Origin: Scleromitrula shiraiana | Lineage: Eukaryota > Ascomycota > Leotiomycetes > Helotiales > Sclerotiniaceae | DNA length: 64,000 bases | NCBI GenBank assembly: GCA_028455995.1 | Contig: JABELC010000001.1 | Location: 3,088,501 to 3,152,500, forward strand | Direction: 5' to 3' | Shown here: positions 45,232 through 56,315 of the stretch, piece by piece | Position numbering within the stretch: the first letter of the stretch is position 1 | How the letters are laid out: every line of letters starts with the position of its first letter | Position numbers and translations under genes: made by a program | Notes under the pieces: model-generated | Seen by the model: only the letters and a program-made list of their open reading frames with translations | Database searches by the model: none | Told to the model about the DNA's origin: nothing

Positions 45232-46179
45232 ATGGCATCATTAACCGAAGTAATGAAAAAGATATATGCTGTGCAGAGAAGCAATTACGAGTCAGAGGAA
45301 CTACCTCGAGAGAGAGCCAACATTCAAGACCTTGTCGTGAAGAAAGTTCTCAGTGAAGAGCAACTGTCGGAATGGTATCAAAGAACAAATAAATGGGTTC
45401 AGGAAGTATGTTGCAAATATCAGCAACGCAAGAAGGACCTCAGCCCGCTTTGCTCGAAGGTAGCGAGCCACCTTTTACGAGCCAGTCAAAAAGCAGAAAC
45501 TCTCAAAGACTGGGCATCGGGGAAAATCGAACTCCCTATTGCAGAATACTTTAATCCGAGGGATTTGGTTAGAGCGGGTTTGCAAGATGTGCTCTATGCC
45601 CTGGAGCCTTTCAAAATTCTTGCCCAGAATTCGGAATTCGAAGAAGCATGGGACCCTATCAGAGACTGTTATTTTGATTACTTAACCAGATGTGTCCAAT
45701 ATGCCATGCTGTTTATGCAGCTCTGTTATTCGCAAGAAGAAGAAGATTGGTTTGCAATATGGGCGCAGATGCTTCCGGATCTTGAATATCAACAAGAATT
45801 CAAATTCGATTCCGACGAGTTCTATGTGAATTCTCTCATCAAGCAACGAACACTTGAAGGTGTTATATCACCTTCCGATCGGATACCTTTTTCTTATATG
45901 CCACCGAATCCAGAAAACATGGAAGAGGTTATTCCACGGACGTATCCAAGATATGCGCGCGAGAAAGGACTGTATGGACCAAGGGTTGGGAAACATCTCT
46001 TACCAGATGATGTGGTTGGTAAGTGAAACCTTTCCTATAATGCGGTACGCAGTACAAGATGAAAGAAGTTTTATATTTTAAAAAAGCTGTTCTGATAGCT
46101 GACATTTGTATCATCATGTTATGTTGTATTAGAAGAACCATCTCCTTCGCTTTATGAACAAATCTTGGCATTGAAGTAA
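45232..46179 (+). CDS. Unrecognised 277-residue protein
   Basis: Two exons, 45232-46018 and 46133-46179, joined across a 114-nt GTAAGT...TTAG intron, about 277 residues; without splicing the frame would end two codons later. The start MASLTEVMKKIYAVQRSNYE is the first ATG of a long open frame. The protein is soluble, rich in charged and aromatic residues, and predicted largely helical by eye. It carries the patches WYQRTNKWVQEVCCKYQQRK (about 48-67), DWFAIWAQMLPDLEYQQEF near 180 and a Pro/Tyr-rich part (YMPPNPENMEEVIPRTYPRY) near 222-241. No signal peptide, spans or known catalytic motif. It lies in a gene-poor area beside relics, so it may be lineage-specific. I do not recognise the family. 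Confidence 0.75.
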
Positions 46180-46672
46180 ACAACGAAATCCTCAAATTAA
46201 GAGTTGTGGGATGAATTTCAAAAGCCCACGAGGTATTCTTGTGTGGTAGTCTGCTATTGGCTGTGGTGACGAATCTCAGAAAGGCGTGTTAGAGATAGGA
46301 GCAATGCCAGTCTTTGTATAATACCCCGTTTCTCTCTAGGTGTAAATATCTGTTGGGTAGCATGGCGAACACGGTACGGATGATTAGTTACTTAGATATA
46401 CTCCTTAATCTTAAAAAGAACCTATATCTTTTGAATTGGATTCGATAGGCTCAATTACAATTTATTGCAATCAATATTCAATAGTTCAGCTTTCACATCG
46501 ACTTCTACCTTCAATATTAATCTGATGCCACCTACGTCGAATCTTGATAGAACTTTCGAGAAAGGGAGGGCGGATATGGAGGAATGGAGAAAGTGAGAAA
46601 GGAGAACAATTTTGATTTAACTTGTATTTGAATGTAATTAACTATCTAAGTAATAATATTCTTTCTCAAGTA
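46180..46672. other. Intergenic spacer between convergent genes
   Basis: AT-rich 3' flanks of two unrecognised genes. Nothing else seen. Confidence 0.55.
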
Positions 46673-48448
46673 TCATGTTTTACTACACGGCTGCTCTAGT
46701 TCTTCGTCAAAACCATCCTCAGTCATACCAAGTTCCTGCGGTAGCTCAGCATGATCATATGACGCCGATCCAAGGGATTCGAACTCCGATCTTCCATACT
46801 CGTTCAAGGTAAATGGATCACATAATATCCTTCTAATAGAGCAACGCTCCCCTACATCACAATACCTATTGTACAGATTGGCATGCCCCCTTTGCTTCCT
46901 GTCATCATACTCAAAGCGATCCAAATCACAAAGGTTCGGCGTATCTTTGCAATCACTTGTAATTGGAAAACAACAGGTATGGTCTTTGCCACTGATCTCA
47001 AACAGACACCCTCCAATAGTTCCAGGAAATGGACCTCGCGATGATACACAATGCTCATGCTCATGTGGAAATGAAAGTTGAGTAAATCCGCAATTCTCAG
47101 GATCAGGATGATAATGTGGCTGGGTAGATAGTTTGGAGTACTTGCAACTATCATCTTTTAGATCACACAGGCTTGGGATTATGGGGTTGAGCCTCCTAGG
47201 CCATGCTTTTGAAATCCGTGTTGGGTCGCTCCTAATAATGGAATCCGCGGCGGAGAACGCAAACCCATTTTCAATATCCCTCGCTGCCTCTTGCAGGCGC
47301 TTGTTGAGAATTCTTACTTTCATATCTTCTTCAGACAATGCAATGAGCGAGAATGCAGCCTTTACGTCGTTACCATTGAGCCCTTCCGATAAATCAAAAG
47401 TAAATGGCAAATAAGGAACAGTATTTCTCGCTGGAAGGGTGAGTGATTCAAGAGAGGATCCAGCAAAATTATCGTTGTTATTTGTATTGTGGGTCATGCC
47501 TTCACCCTCGGATAATCGGCGATATTTTCTAGGATTGTCAGGTGAAACAATTCGCTGCGTATAGGATGTTGGTGCTGGATTGTTGATATTTTTCGCATCA
47601 AAACTAGGCCTTCGATTGCTCATCTCCAGTATTATTTTAGAGGCTGAATTATATGATGAACTGCTAGCATCAAAATCGATTTCGCTAATGCCAGGAGATG
47701 AAAGTGGCGGAGACAACAAAGCTCCAGATGGTGCTCTAGGTAGTGATTGATCTTGTATGGCACAACCGGCTGGAAGACCAATCTCTTTCTTGCTGTTTAA
47801 GATTTTGGTAAAGAGTGCCTGGCTTTCTGATGAAGATAGCCAGCGTCTTTCTGCGGTATTGGAACCTTTCTCAGATATCCAGACTCCTTTTGTTGTCACT
47901 TTCATCCCGGCCGGATCCTGACTAATAGCCCACGCAAGTAATTTGTCCTGACCGGATAGCTTCAATGTTCTGGTAACACCGCCAAACGTCCACAACTCGT
48001 TGCCTGGCCCAGTCATATTGGGGAGCCAACACACATGCGAGATGGGTATCCAGCCTGTCTTGTAACTGTGAAGATTGATAACGGTAACCTCGTTTTTATA
48101 TTGCTCCCAGCATGCCCCGAGAATGATCCAAAACGGGTCCCCGGAGTTGTATCTGAAGCTGCTGTCATTGTCATTGTCACGTAGTGCGATACCATGAGCG
48201 TCAACCCATTGAGGTGACGTGTCCACCATGGCTTTCTTGTAGGCATCACTACCATCTTTTTCGATGTTTTCCTTGGGCATAAAACAAGTCATGTTCTCTT
48301 TTGAGCCACTGGAGCGTCTTACAGGAACACTGGATTCATTCCCGATATCGAGCATGGGGGATTGAACTTCCACTCGATTGCCCCTTTCCATCCATATCGA
48401 GGGACTTGAGATAAGAACATATTTCCGTACTCGAACTTTGCAACTCAT
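46673..48448 (-). CDS. Unrecognised 591-residue protein
   Basis: A single ATG-initiated exon of 591 residues. The first 200 residues have an ordered look, with several Trp and aromatic blocks (DPFWIILGACWEQYKNE near 105, SYKTGWIPISHVCWLP near 127, LLAWAISQDPAG near 169). The middle, about 230-330, is Ser/Asn-rich. The C-terminal third holds many cysteines and histidines (CDLKDDSCKYS, HYHPDPENCGF, HEHEHCVSSR, CCFPITSDCKD, CDVGERCSIRRILCDP), which could bind zinc or form disulphides. No signal peptide is visible, so metal binding seems likelier, but the spacing matches no finger I know. An overlapping frame upstream (48336-48623) may be part of the leader. Function unknown. Confidence 0.7.
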   Translation of the reverse strand: MSCKVRVRKYVLISSPSIWMERGNRVEVQSPMLDIGNESSVPVRRSSGSKENMTCFMPKENIEKDGSDAYKKAMVDTSPQWVDAHGIALRDNDNDSSFRYNSGDPFWIILGACWEQYKNEVTVINLHSYKTGWIPISHVCWLPNMTGPGNELWTFGGVTRTLKLSGQDKLLAWAISQDPAGMKVTTKGVWISEKGSNTAERRWLSSSESQALFTKILNSKKEIGLPAGCAIQDQSLPRAPSGALLSPPLSSPGISEIDFDASSSSYNSASKIILEMSNRRPSFDAKNINNPAPTSYTQRIVSPDNPRKYRRLSEGEGMTHNTNNNDNFAGSSLESLTLPARNTVPYLPFTFDLSEGLNGNDVKAAFSLIALSEEDMKVRILNKRLQEAARDIENGFAFSAADSIIRSDPTRISKAWPRRLNPIIPSLCDLKDDSCKYSKLSTQPHYHPDPENCGFTQLSFPHEHEHCVSSRGPFPGTIGGCLFEISGKDHTCCFPITSDCKDTPNLCDLDRFEYDDRKQRGHANLYNRYCDVGERCSIRRILCDPFTLNEYGRSEFESLGSASYDHAELPQELGMTEDGFDEELEQPCSKT

Positions 48449-48854
48449 AGAGATTAGAGAGTATGTCGAAGCTCAAGCTATGGTAGTAGGGGCTTTCCCC
48501 AACCTCAGTTTCCCGGGAAATAGCGACTTTTTGCGCATCAAACCCATGGTAAGGACTAAAGAAATCGCCCCCTGGACCCATGAAAAGAGCTGAGATGATT
48601 TGCATCAAAACCAATCTTATCATAACTTGATGAGGAAGTTGCTAGCATACACCGCCAATCGTGCCGTAAAAGAAACATCGAAGGAACCGTACCAGAGCAA
48701 GCCTCGATATGAAACTTTGTGCAAGCCCATTTTATCCATCCAATCGCTTCAAAAAAAATGTTCAGCCCCGGCAAAGCATCATGCAACCAAAAAGGCCGTG
48801 TAAATTCCTCAATTGTGAAGGCTGTTCCCTGCTATAGCCTTGTCGGGTCGGCTA
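48449..48854. other. Spacer / promoter of the 591-residue protein gene
   Basis: About 400 bp between two minus-strand genes. Short overlapping frames on both strands, none convincing. Confidence 0.5.
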
Positions 48855-49382
48855 CTAGGATTTTTTCTCGGTGTCCTGATTACCCTCTTGTTTTTCTCCG
48901 TATACCTCTTTGTCCTTCTCAGCCATCGATTTCAAATCCATTCCGGCGAACACAGTAGCTATCCATTCCTCCACTTCCTTCTCTGCTTCGGTATCTCTGT
49001 GTCCACCATCCAATTCCATCTGTTTTCGCACCTTTCTTCTCATATCATCAACGGATGAGATATCAAAAGCCCAAAAAACCCCCCCAGTGGTCATCATACC
49101 GATGCTAAACACATTTATCGTTGCGAGACTGAGTGCTTCGAGTGCTTCCATAGCACCATTAACCTCACGAACTCGATTGCTAGGCTGGTAAAATTTGGGT
49201 AACATCGTCTGGTATTTTCGAACAAGAGCTCTTCGAGTTATTAATGCGGAGAGGCCGACGAAACCTGCACCCACCATATAGAGACCAAATTGACGTCGGG
49301 ATCGTTGTGAGAATATAGAAGATTGTGATTCTGTTGTTGAAGAGTTTGGTGTAGCTGTTGATGTGGGTTGAGAGTCTGCCAT
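48855..49382 (-). CDS. AIM11: AIM11-like mitochondrial membrane protein
   Basis: Single exon, about 175 residues from MADSQPTSTAT (49382); an in-frame ATG nine codons upstream (49409, MFSSKKSAI) is an alternative. After a Ser/Thr-rich N-terminus comes RRQFGLYMVGAGFVGLSALITRRAL (first span, written here only as a location near 29-52). Then come KFYQPSNRVREVNGAMEAL and a second span in LATINVFSIGMMTTGGVFWA. A charged C-terminal helix (DDMRRKVRKQ) follows, then an acidic/basic tail. This matches the fungal AIM11 family ('altered inheritance of mitochondria 11') in length, two spans and the conserved NRVREVNGA block. Its molecular function is unknown. Confidence 0.9.
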   Translation of the reverse strand: MADSQPTSTATPNSSTTESQSSIFSQRSRRQFGLYMVGAGFVGLSALITRRALVRKYQTMLPKFYQPSNRVREVNGAMEALEALSLATINVFSIGMMTTGGVFWAFDISSVDDMRRKVRKQMELDGGHRDTEAEKEVEEWIATVFAGMDLKSMAEKDKEVYGEKQEGNQDTEKKS

Positions 49383-49844
49383 GATTGCTGACTTTTTGCT
49401 AGAGAACATGTAATGAATTTCTATACATAGAATTTGACAGATATCCGTGAATGTGAAATATTGTAATTCAAGAAGATAGGTAAACTTTTATCTTGAGATT
49501 TTAGAATGTAGAGGGAATGATTTAGATGAGATTCTGAAAATATAGCTACGCAAATCAGGCTTAGCGCGGGACGTTAATTTTCAGGGCCAAATTGGAACTT
49601 TACGGGCTGGGTTGGATGAACCATCACGTTGACCTGGTACTCTTAGGTAACTCCCCTCCTTACACGGGTACAAAGTTGATTCATCATTACTTCACTAAAG
49701 ACGTTATGTATAATGATGTATAATGATGTATAATGATGTATAATGATGTATAATGATGTATAATGATGTATAATGATATCTGCGAATTCTCATTTGTAAA
49801 TCACTATTCCAATCTTCTCCCTTTCTTTCACAATTCTTTACTAA
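49383..49844. other. AIM11 promoter and spacer with a 10-bp repeat
   Basis: Upstream of AIM11 (-) and downstream of the DUF5672 gene (-). Holds the TAATGATGTA array listed next; otherwise nothing supported. Confidence 0.55.
49705..49768. repeat. 10-bp tandem repeat (TAATGATGTA)n, ~6 copies
   Basis: Essentially perfect tandem decamers with no spacer sequence between them. Confidence 0.95.
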
Positions 49845-51190
49845 TTAATTAGATTGTTTATTATTTGGGGTCTCTCCCTTTCCAACTGTACCCTTCAATG
49901 CTTCCAGTTCCACATTTAACTTCTTTACCTCTGAGAGAAATTCCATATCTAATACGATCTTGACTTCCGGGCAATATTTAAAAATATGCTTCCTCCGCTC
50001 CTCGTTATCCCAAATATGTGGTATCAAAAATTTACCACTTCCTATCAAATGATAGCCAAAAGGCTTTTCAGTCCATTGGCTCTCAACGCTGAATTCAGCC
50101 TCAACATCTGGTCCTGGCATTTTTGCTTCTTCCATCGCTATTAGGCGGTCACATAGCCAACGATCTTCCCATACGTCATCGGGTTTGCGAGTTTCCTTCT
50201 CAAGAATTTTAAGGATTGGAGGTATATGTCGAAGACTTAATCCTCCGTTTCCTCCTTTGACTTCCATATTCCAGGGAGCACCCACCCAAGAGTAATTGGC
50301 AGATGTCCACTCATCAATATTATGATTAGAAGCGGCGCATATTATGGAATCGCTCTGGAACATGAGAACCCACTCTGCCGGGGCGAGAAAATCTTTGTAG
50401 AAAGAGAGGTCAGTAAGGGTCATGCTTATTGACTCTTGAGTTTTAATATCGTATTTTGCTGGTAGTTCGGTGACAACTAGTTTTCCGGTTTTGATGTGAG
50501 AGGAAAGGGAGGAAGATGATGATATTAGATCATTTGCTTCAGGAGATCCAACAAAACGGAATACCCATGGCGCAGGCAGCACTGATATGAAATGTGCAAG
50601 AAGAGCTGGTAAGTGAGGTAAAGGTCGAGTTTCGAGAAGTAAGGCAACACGGCTAGGATCTAACGAGGTGGAAGTTGACTTTAAAGGTTTTGGGCTCGCG
50701 GGGTGAGGACTAACTTCGACTTTGCTTGTGTTTTCCTCTTTTGTTTTTGCTGTTTTGGATCCATCGTCGATTATGCTTGCGTGGTGACCAGAAGATACTC
50801 CGGTATTTCCATTACTCCCCGTCTCAACGTTTGGTATTGGCGTTGGTGTCGGTGCTGCATGGGTTATTGATTTGACTGGGATTTCTTGACGAAATGGGGT
50901 TGGTGAGGGCCAGTTGTGTTGATAATAGGTTCCTATCCATATCAAACATCTAATAGTTATGTTAGAACATACTGCATCGAAAGAACATAAGTATCCCTTG
51001 ACCTCATTCATGTCTCACAAACTAAGTGCTCCGAGTTCTAAAACCCGAAACTCTTCACAACTTCGTGACGCAGAATTGTAACGTGTAAAAGAAAAAATAG
51101 GGCATACAAAAGACCAATCGCAAACACGGTGCTTCTTTGCATCCTCCGTCGATACCACCCGAAAGCCGGTTCATGTGGTGCAACTGCCAT
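49845..51190 (-). CDS. DUF5672 protein, membrane-anchored, glycosyltransferase-like
   Basis: Two exons, 51190-51108 and 50949-49845, about 395 residues, with a 158-nt intron. The join was chosen because it rebuilds a single signal-anchor helix (VFAIGLL-CLIWIGTYY, about 21-36) behind a short basic N-terminus (GWYRRRMQR): a type II membrane topology. A Ser/Thr/Pro-rich stem of about 80 residues follows. The DUF5672 domain then spans about 125-370, with VALLLETRPLPHL, MFQSDSIICAAS (DxD-like SDS), YSWVGAPW, GGNGGLSLR and DVWEDRWLCDRL. Topology and these motifs suggest a Golgi glycosyltransferase of GT-A type, but the family's activity is not established. The C-terminus is Lys/Glu-rich. Confidence 0.83.
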
Positions 51191-52200
51191 CGTAAAAATA
51201 ATATGAATCAACTGTTCGCAGAACGACTCCTTGCATAAAATAAATACAAAACAGAAAGTATTTGAACTTCTGAACGAATGAACAAATGAGTGGACGAACC
51301 AAAGGCACGGAGATTAGATGAGGTTTAAGAAAAGGAAAGAAAAAGGAAAGAAATGTATACAACGCGCAAAGAAGTGCTGCGGAAAGATGTGGCATTTAAG
51401 ACGGGATGAGATTTAAAATTTGGCTCCCATCGCAGCCCAGTGGCCTGCAAGTAATCAGTAAATATGCTGATATAACCCTAATCCCTCGATGCCAAGGTGG
51501 CAAGGGTTACAGTGAGAATAGGGATTTTGCTTATTGCAGCCACATCTATTTCTATACTCAGGGCTATTGGGGAGACTACATGAAGAATTCTATCTCCCCT
51601 TCTAGAGATTTGGATTTGGAAAGGGGACATCTCTACTGGTTCTAGTAATCGAACAACTCTGTAGACTCATAGGTTGATGAGAGTGTATAGCCGTATTAAA
51701 AGCCTCTGATGATTAGAGATTCATTCTACTATATTGTTCGTTCTACGTAATTATTTGAAGTCTGACGAATCTCCATTTATATTGGGCCATAACCTTGTCC
51801 AGCATCAAACAACGTATGCATGTTCATACCAAAATAGTAAAGATAAGAGTGGATAATTGTACTTGGGATCAAATGCTTATTGCAAAGAAGCCAGTAATGA
51901 GTAACCACAATTTAGATGAATAACTAAACCGGTATGATTTATCAAAAGAAAGGGGTTGTCCATAACTACTTTCCCATAAAATGAGATAATATCTGTGGAT
52001 GTCGGCTTCAGGTCAACGGGCGTTCGGGTACAAATTCAGTAGATCTTATCGATAAGCACAACAATAGGATTTGACCCCTGAATGACAAAAAAAAACGACA
52101 CTCAATATCCGATTTGCTTATCCCACCTACAACAACAACTCATATATGCCTTCATAACACCATCTAAATATCTGGCACTAAAGCCAAAATTAAGTCCGCC
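51191..52200. other. Divergent intergenic region
   Basis: Upstream regions of the DUF5672 gene (-) and pantothenate kinase (+). An ATG just upstream of 52201 (about 52082) is out of frame with the kinase. No gene supported. Confidence 0.55.
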
Positions 52201-53781
52201 ATGTCTGCGGAAAATCCGCAGACCAATGACCCCAATATCTCTACCTCACTCCCCCTCGATAATGAGAACCCCGCCAACCCCTTCTCCTCCTCTTCCCCCA
52301 CGGTCGCAAATCCTCTACGCACGCGAACAAATACCGCCGAAATTGATAGTACAATCATACACCCCGGGAGCGTTAAGATCAATGTAACGGGAGCATTTAT
52401 AGTCGATCAAGATTCTATGTCCCCGAAAGAGAGGGAATTAAACGTGAATTCAAATACCAATGCGAGGAATCATGATACCAAGGATATTCGACTACCAAAT
52501 CATACTGCGGTAGTTAGTCACATTGCAGTCGATGTATGTGCCAGCTCATCTTCCCCCTATAGTGTCAATTACCTGCGGCTAATATATTGTTCAGATTGGA
52601 GGCTCTCTAGCAAAACTTGTATATTTCTCCCGAGAACCCCATTCACGCGAACCGGGCGGGCGACTCAATTTCATGAATTTTGAAACTGATCGCATAGATG
52701 ATTGTATAGAGTTTATGAAACAACTTCAGATCAAACAGCAGAAACTCAATGGGTCGAGACCGGGAGATTTATGTGTGATGGCTACCGGTGGAGGGGCTTA
52801 CAAGTATTATGACAAGATCAAGGAGGCTTTGGGTGTGGATGTTATCCGGGAAGACGAGATGGAATGTTTAATCATTGGTATTATGATCTTCAATTCTCTT
52901 CTATATAAAGGTAGTGAGCTAACCCGATATCCCAAAACCCAGGACTCGACTTCTTCATCACCGAAATCCCTCGCGAAGTATTCACATACAGCGAAACAGA
53001 CCCCATGCAATTCGCAACTCCCCGCTCAGATATATACCCCTACCTACTAGTGAACATCGGCTCCGGCGTATCCATGATAAAAGTCTCCGGACCGCGCGCC
53101 TACCAACGCGTAGGCGGAACCTCCCTCGGCGGGGGAACCCTCTGGGGTCTCCTCTCCCTGCTAACGGGCGCGCGCACCTTCGACGACATGCTCGGCATGG
53201 CCGAGCGCGGCGACAACGCCAAAGTCGACATGCTGGTCGGCGATATCTACGGCACCGATTATGGGAAGATCGGCCTCAAGAGCAGCACCATCGCATCGTC
53301 ATTCGGGAAGGTCTTCCGCATGAAGAGAGAAGCGGAGCGCGCGGCGGAGGATTCGGGTGGTGGGCATTTACCTTCTTCGTCGCACGAAGAAAATAATGCG
53401 AATTCTGATCCGCCGTTTTCGCACGAGGATATCTCACGTTCGCTACTCTATGCCATTTCGAATAATATAGGACAAATCGCCTATCTGCAGAGCGAAAAAC
53501 ATTCACTCAGTAGGATATATTTTGGGGGCAGCTTCATAAGGGGACATCGGCAAACGATCAATACGCTTAGTTATGCGATACGTTTCTGGAGTGGAGGCGA
53601 GAAGAAAGCGTATTTTCTGAGGCATGAGGGGTATTTGGGGAGTGTGGGAGCGTTTTTGAAGAGGAAGCCGGAGGGGTGGGGGAGGAGGATGAGTTTTGAG
53701 GAGGGGGGGGTTGGGGCTGGGGAGATTGGGGGGAGTTTGAGGGCTTTGAGGGAGTTGAGGGAGAGGGAATTGGTGGAGTGA
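52201..53781 (+). CDS. Pantothenate kinase (eukaryotic type II, fumble family)
   Basis: Three exons, 52201-52533, 52595-52877, 52943-53781, about 484 residues; introns of 61 and 65 nt. It catalyses ATP-dependent phosphorylation of pantothenate, the first and controlling step of coenzyme A synthesis. The first 100 residues are disordered. The kinase domain starts at the exon 1/2 junction with AVD-IGGSLAKLVYF (phosphate-binding loop). Then come DLCVMATGGGAYKYYDKI, LLVNIGSGVSMIKV, GGTSLGGGTLWGLLSLLTG, GDIYGTDY and the ISRSLLYAISNNIGQIAYL helix. FGGSFIRGH and YFLRHEGYLGSVGAFLK close the domain. A Gly-rich low-complexity tail follows. The segment around 53060-53330 is much more GC-rich than the rest of the gene, although the protein is normal there. 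Yeast homologue: Cab1. Confidence 0.95.
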
Positions 53782-53821
53782 TTAGTTGATTGACTGAGTT
53801 CATTGATTGGGGGGTGAGACT

Positions 53822-53850
53822 TGGATGGATGGATGGATGGATGGATGGAT
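53822..53850. repeat. (GGAT)n microsatellite
   Basis: Seven GGAT copies just after the kinase stop codon, in its probable 3' untranslated region. Confidence 0.95.
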
Positions 53851-54113
53851 GTGTACGATGATGATGATTTAGACGATCGATATCAACTACTAGAGAGAGC
53901 GAACAAACAAACAAACAAACACACAAACACGCGAGCGAATTTTGGGCTTGGGAGGTTATTTGAAAGAGCGGAGGGACACGCAAGGCGACGCGCAACGCAA
54001 CGCAACGCAAGTTAAGTTACGCAATGAACAGACTGGGCTGGGTGGAGGACAAAATTCACTTCGTGAGATGGGGGGAGTATAGAGTTTTTATTTGTATACA
54101 TACTCTGGCTGTT

Positions 54114-54139
54114 CACACACACACACACACACACACACC
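54114..54139. repeat. (CA)n microsatellite
   Basis: About thirteen CA dinucleotides. Confidence 0.95.
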
Positions 54140-54535
54140 AACTATACAATACAGATTAATAACTCAAAATTTAGTAGGACCAGATGAAATAACATAAAAT
54201 AAAATCAAATAAAATCGAATGGAATGGAATTTCTGGATATAAAGTCAATCTAGGGCCGCTTGCAAAAAAAGATAAATATATCTATAATCCAAAACCTACA
54301 AGATAGAGAAACCCATATTTGAGATTAACCATGTAACGTAAAAGTTGTATTCGAGTTCGAGTCAAACATCTTGACGATAATGTGTGAATTGTTATTCCCC
54401 TCGGTCGATTCAAATACCAGCTATGGTATAAAACACGAAACGAACGCCGAAAGACTCCTATGTATATCCTCGCTTGATTCCCAAACTTAGAATACTGTAT
54501 CAATCATTCATCCCGTATCTGAATAATTGCCATCA

Positions 54536-56315
54536 TCATCCAGCTAGGAATCGTCCTCCGAGCGCAGTATCTTTATTACTACCATTGCCATTGCCATTGC
54601 CATTACCATTACCATTTCCATTTCCTCCCACAAAATCCTTCACACTCACATCTTTTGCCGATCTCTCCATTTGTTCGCTTTGCCGGCCATCAACACTACC
54701 TCCATTCTTTGCCGCAGCAGCCATCTCTTTATTTTCCCTCTTGAGTTTCGCACCCGCTTTCAACGCATCCCATCTTTTCTTATACTTCTCGTTCATATCT
54801 AGAATATCCTTGATTTCCTTATCCTGGAATTTAACATATTCCTCTAATTCCCTAATTCTCCTCTTCAGATCCTCGTTTTCTCTTTCTGCATTCGCATTCG
54901 AGGAAGATCTATCTTCTGGTCTCATTAGACGGATACTTTCCTGTAATGCCATGTTACTATTCTGAGCGGCCATCTCGAACGCATGGAGACGAGTGCTGAG
55001 TTTATCGACGCATTGTTTTAGACTTTTGTTCTCTAGATCCAGTTCCTCGATTCGGATCTCGGCTTCCTTGCCTGCGTTGCGACGAGTACGTTTGGGGTGC
55101 CCAGGAGAAGTAGGAAGAGGTGTTTCGCGAGCATCGACGAAATCTTCTTCGTCGTTGGGATCGGGAAAGAGATCGGGGTCCGCGCTGTGCATGGAGGCGG
55201 CCATGCGACGTTTTTCCTTTTCGGCGAAGGAGAGGATATGTGCATATGAGACGGTATGACCGGTGGTAGGAACGAAGTAGAAAGAATCATTTACGGGATG
55301 GCCATCGCGAGCAGAAGCACGGAGAGCAGCTTTCGATATGTATTTGGTAAGGTCAGGTTCTTCGGTGGGAAGTCTTTCCCTACTTTGTGGTTTGCTCTTG
55401 CGCGTGTTTAAAGCAGTCAACTCTGGCGATTTGGGCGTGGGCGTTTCTTCGGAAAATAAAGGTAATCCGGCAAATGCCAAAGGTGCTGATAATTTGTAAA
55501 CAACGCTGTTGAAAGCATTGTAGAACTTGGAGAAACCTTCATCGCTTGCAGTCACACGAGGTGATTTCGGTTCAGCAACTGCGGATGTTCGGGATGTAGA
55601 CGTTTGTGGTTCAGCTTTCCTTTGACCAGGCTGTGGAGGTACCCAACTAGGTTGCGATGCACTATTTTCTGGGATACTTGGGACTTTTGATCTTTTGAGA
55701 GAGTCTCTACGTCCCTCAATATTCCCTGGGGCTTGTAGAGAGGATACGCTTGGAGAAAGTGGCTGACGAGTATAGTTTGATCGTATCCCTCTTGCCGAGG
55801 CTAAATTACTTGCAATCGAGGAAGAGAGATCTCGAGCAGGAAGACGTCTTGGTGTTGAAAGACTAGGAGCATTGCGAAGAGGGGTAGATGAACGAGGTCC
55901 TAGGTCTGATTTCGAAGCGCGCAACTCTGCCACTGCAGCAGAAGTAGAGAGGGGTTTCTCTGCGGTTGACTTGACCTCGGGCTCATTTGTATTCGGCGTT
56001 ACAGGATGTTCGGTTCGAAATCGAAGGAGTTCTTCGGAAAGTCGTTGATGATATTGTTCTAGAAGTCTTAATGTTCTCAAGGCTTCTGCACTTCCGGTTC
56101 CAGTTGCGGCCTTTGCAAATTCTCCCGCAGCCAAAGCATGTTCATTTATTGCGACTGTTGTATCTGAACTTTGTGTCGCAACAAGGGCAGCACGAGCATG
56201 ATTGTGAGCCTGCAGAAACATGTTATTAGTCAAAGACTATGTAGGTAGATAATATATAGGTATTTGTCCTAATGGTTTGGAAAGTGCATACCAACACAAG
56301 TGGAGAAGATTCCAT
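54536..56315 (-). CDS. MIT-like plus coiled-coil protein, possibly Atg38-like
   Basis: Two exons: an 8-codon first exon (56315-56292, MESSPLVL) and 56209-54536, separated by an 82-nt intron; about 565 residues. The long exon opens upstream of this, but the mini-exon gives a natural start running into AHNHARAALVATQSS. Residues 1-70 form three short helices like an MIT domain (SDTTVAINEHALAAGEFAKA, LRTLRLLEQYHQRLSEEL). A Ser/Pro-rich disordered part (80-330) follows, with a conserved-looking block near 215-250 (EGFSKFYNAFNSVVYKLSAP) that may be amphipathic. Coiled coils lie at about 385-510. The C-terminus has a Gly-Asn run coded by a hexamer repeat. MIT plus C-terminal coiled coil is the plan of Atg38/NRBF2, the autophagy PI3-kinase subunit, but the protein is over twice the yeast length, so this name is tentative. 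Confidence 0.7.
54580..54626. repeat. Coding (ATTGCC/ATTACC)n repeat
   Basis: In-frame hexamers that encode the Gly-Asn run near the C-terminus of the MIT/coiled-coil protein. Confidence 0.95.

Larger units (their letters stand above)
53782..54535. other. Spacer between convergent genes with microsatellites
   Basis: 3' flanks of pantothenate kinase (+) and the MIT/coiled-coil gene (-). Contains (GGAT)n and (CA)n arrays and repeated AACAAACAAAC near 53902. No gene supported. Confidence 0.6.

Noticed and set aside
48336..48623. 95-codon frame as an upstream exon of the 591-residue protein
   Set aside because: Overlaps the good ATG of the 591-residue frame in another phase, and no GT-AG pair joins them.
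49705..49768. Regular 10-bp direct repeats as a CRISPR-like array
   Set aside because: Units are contiguous with no spacers and the genome is eukaryotic; it is a simple tandem repeat. The 14-bp array at 15983 was rejected for the same reason.
52082..52387. 101-codon frame overlapping the kinase start
   Set aside because: Out of frame with the kinase and without features; the kinase ATG at 52201 leads to a consistent three-exon model.
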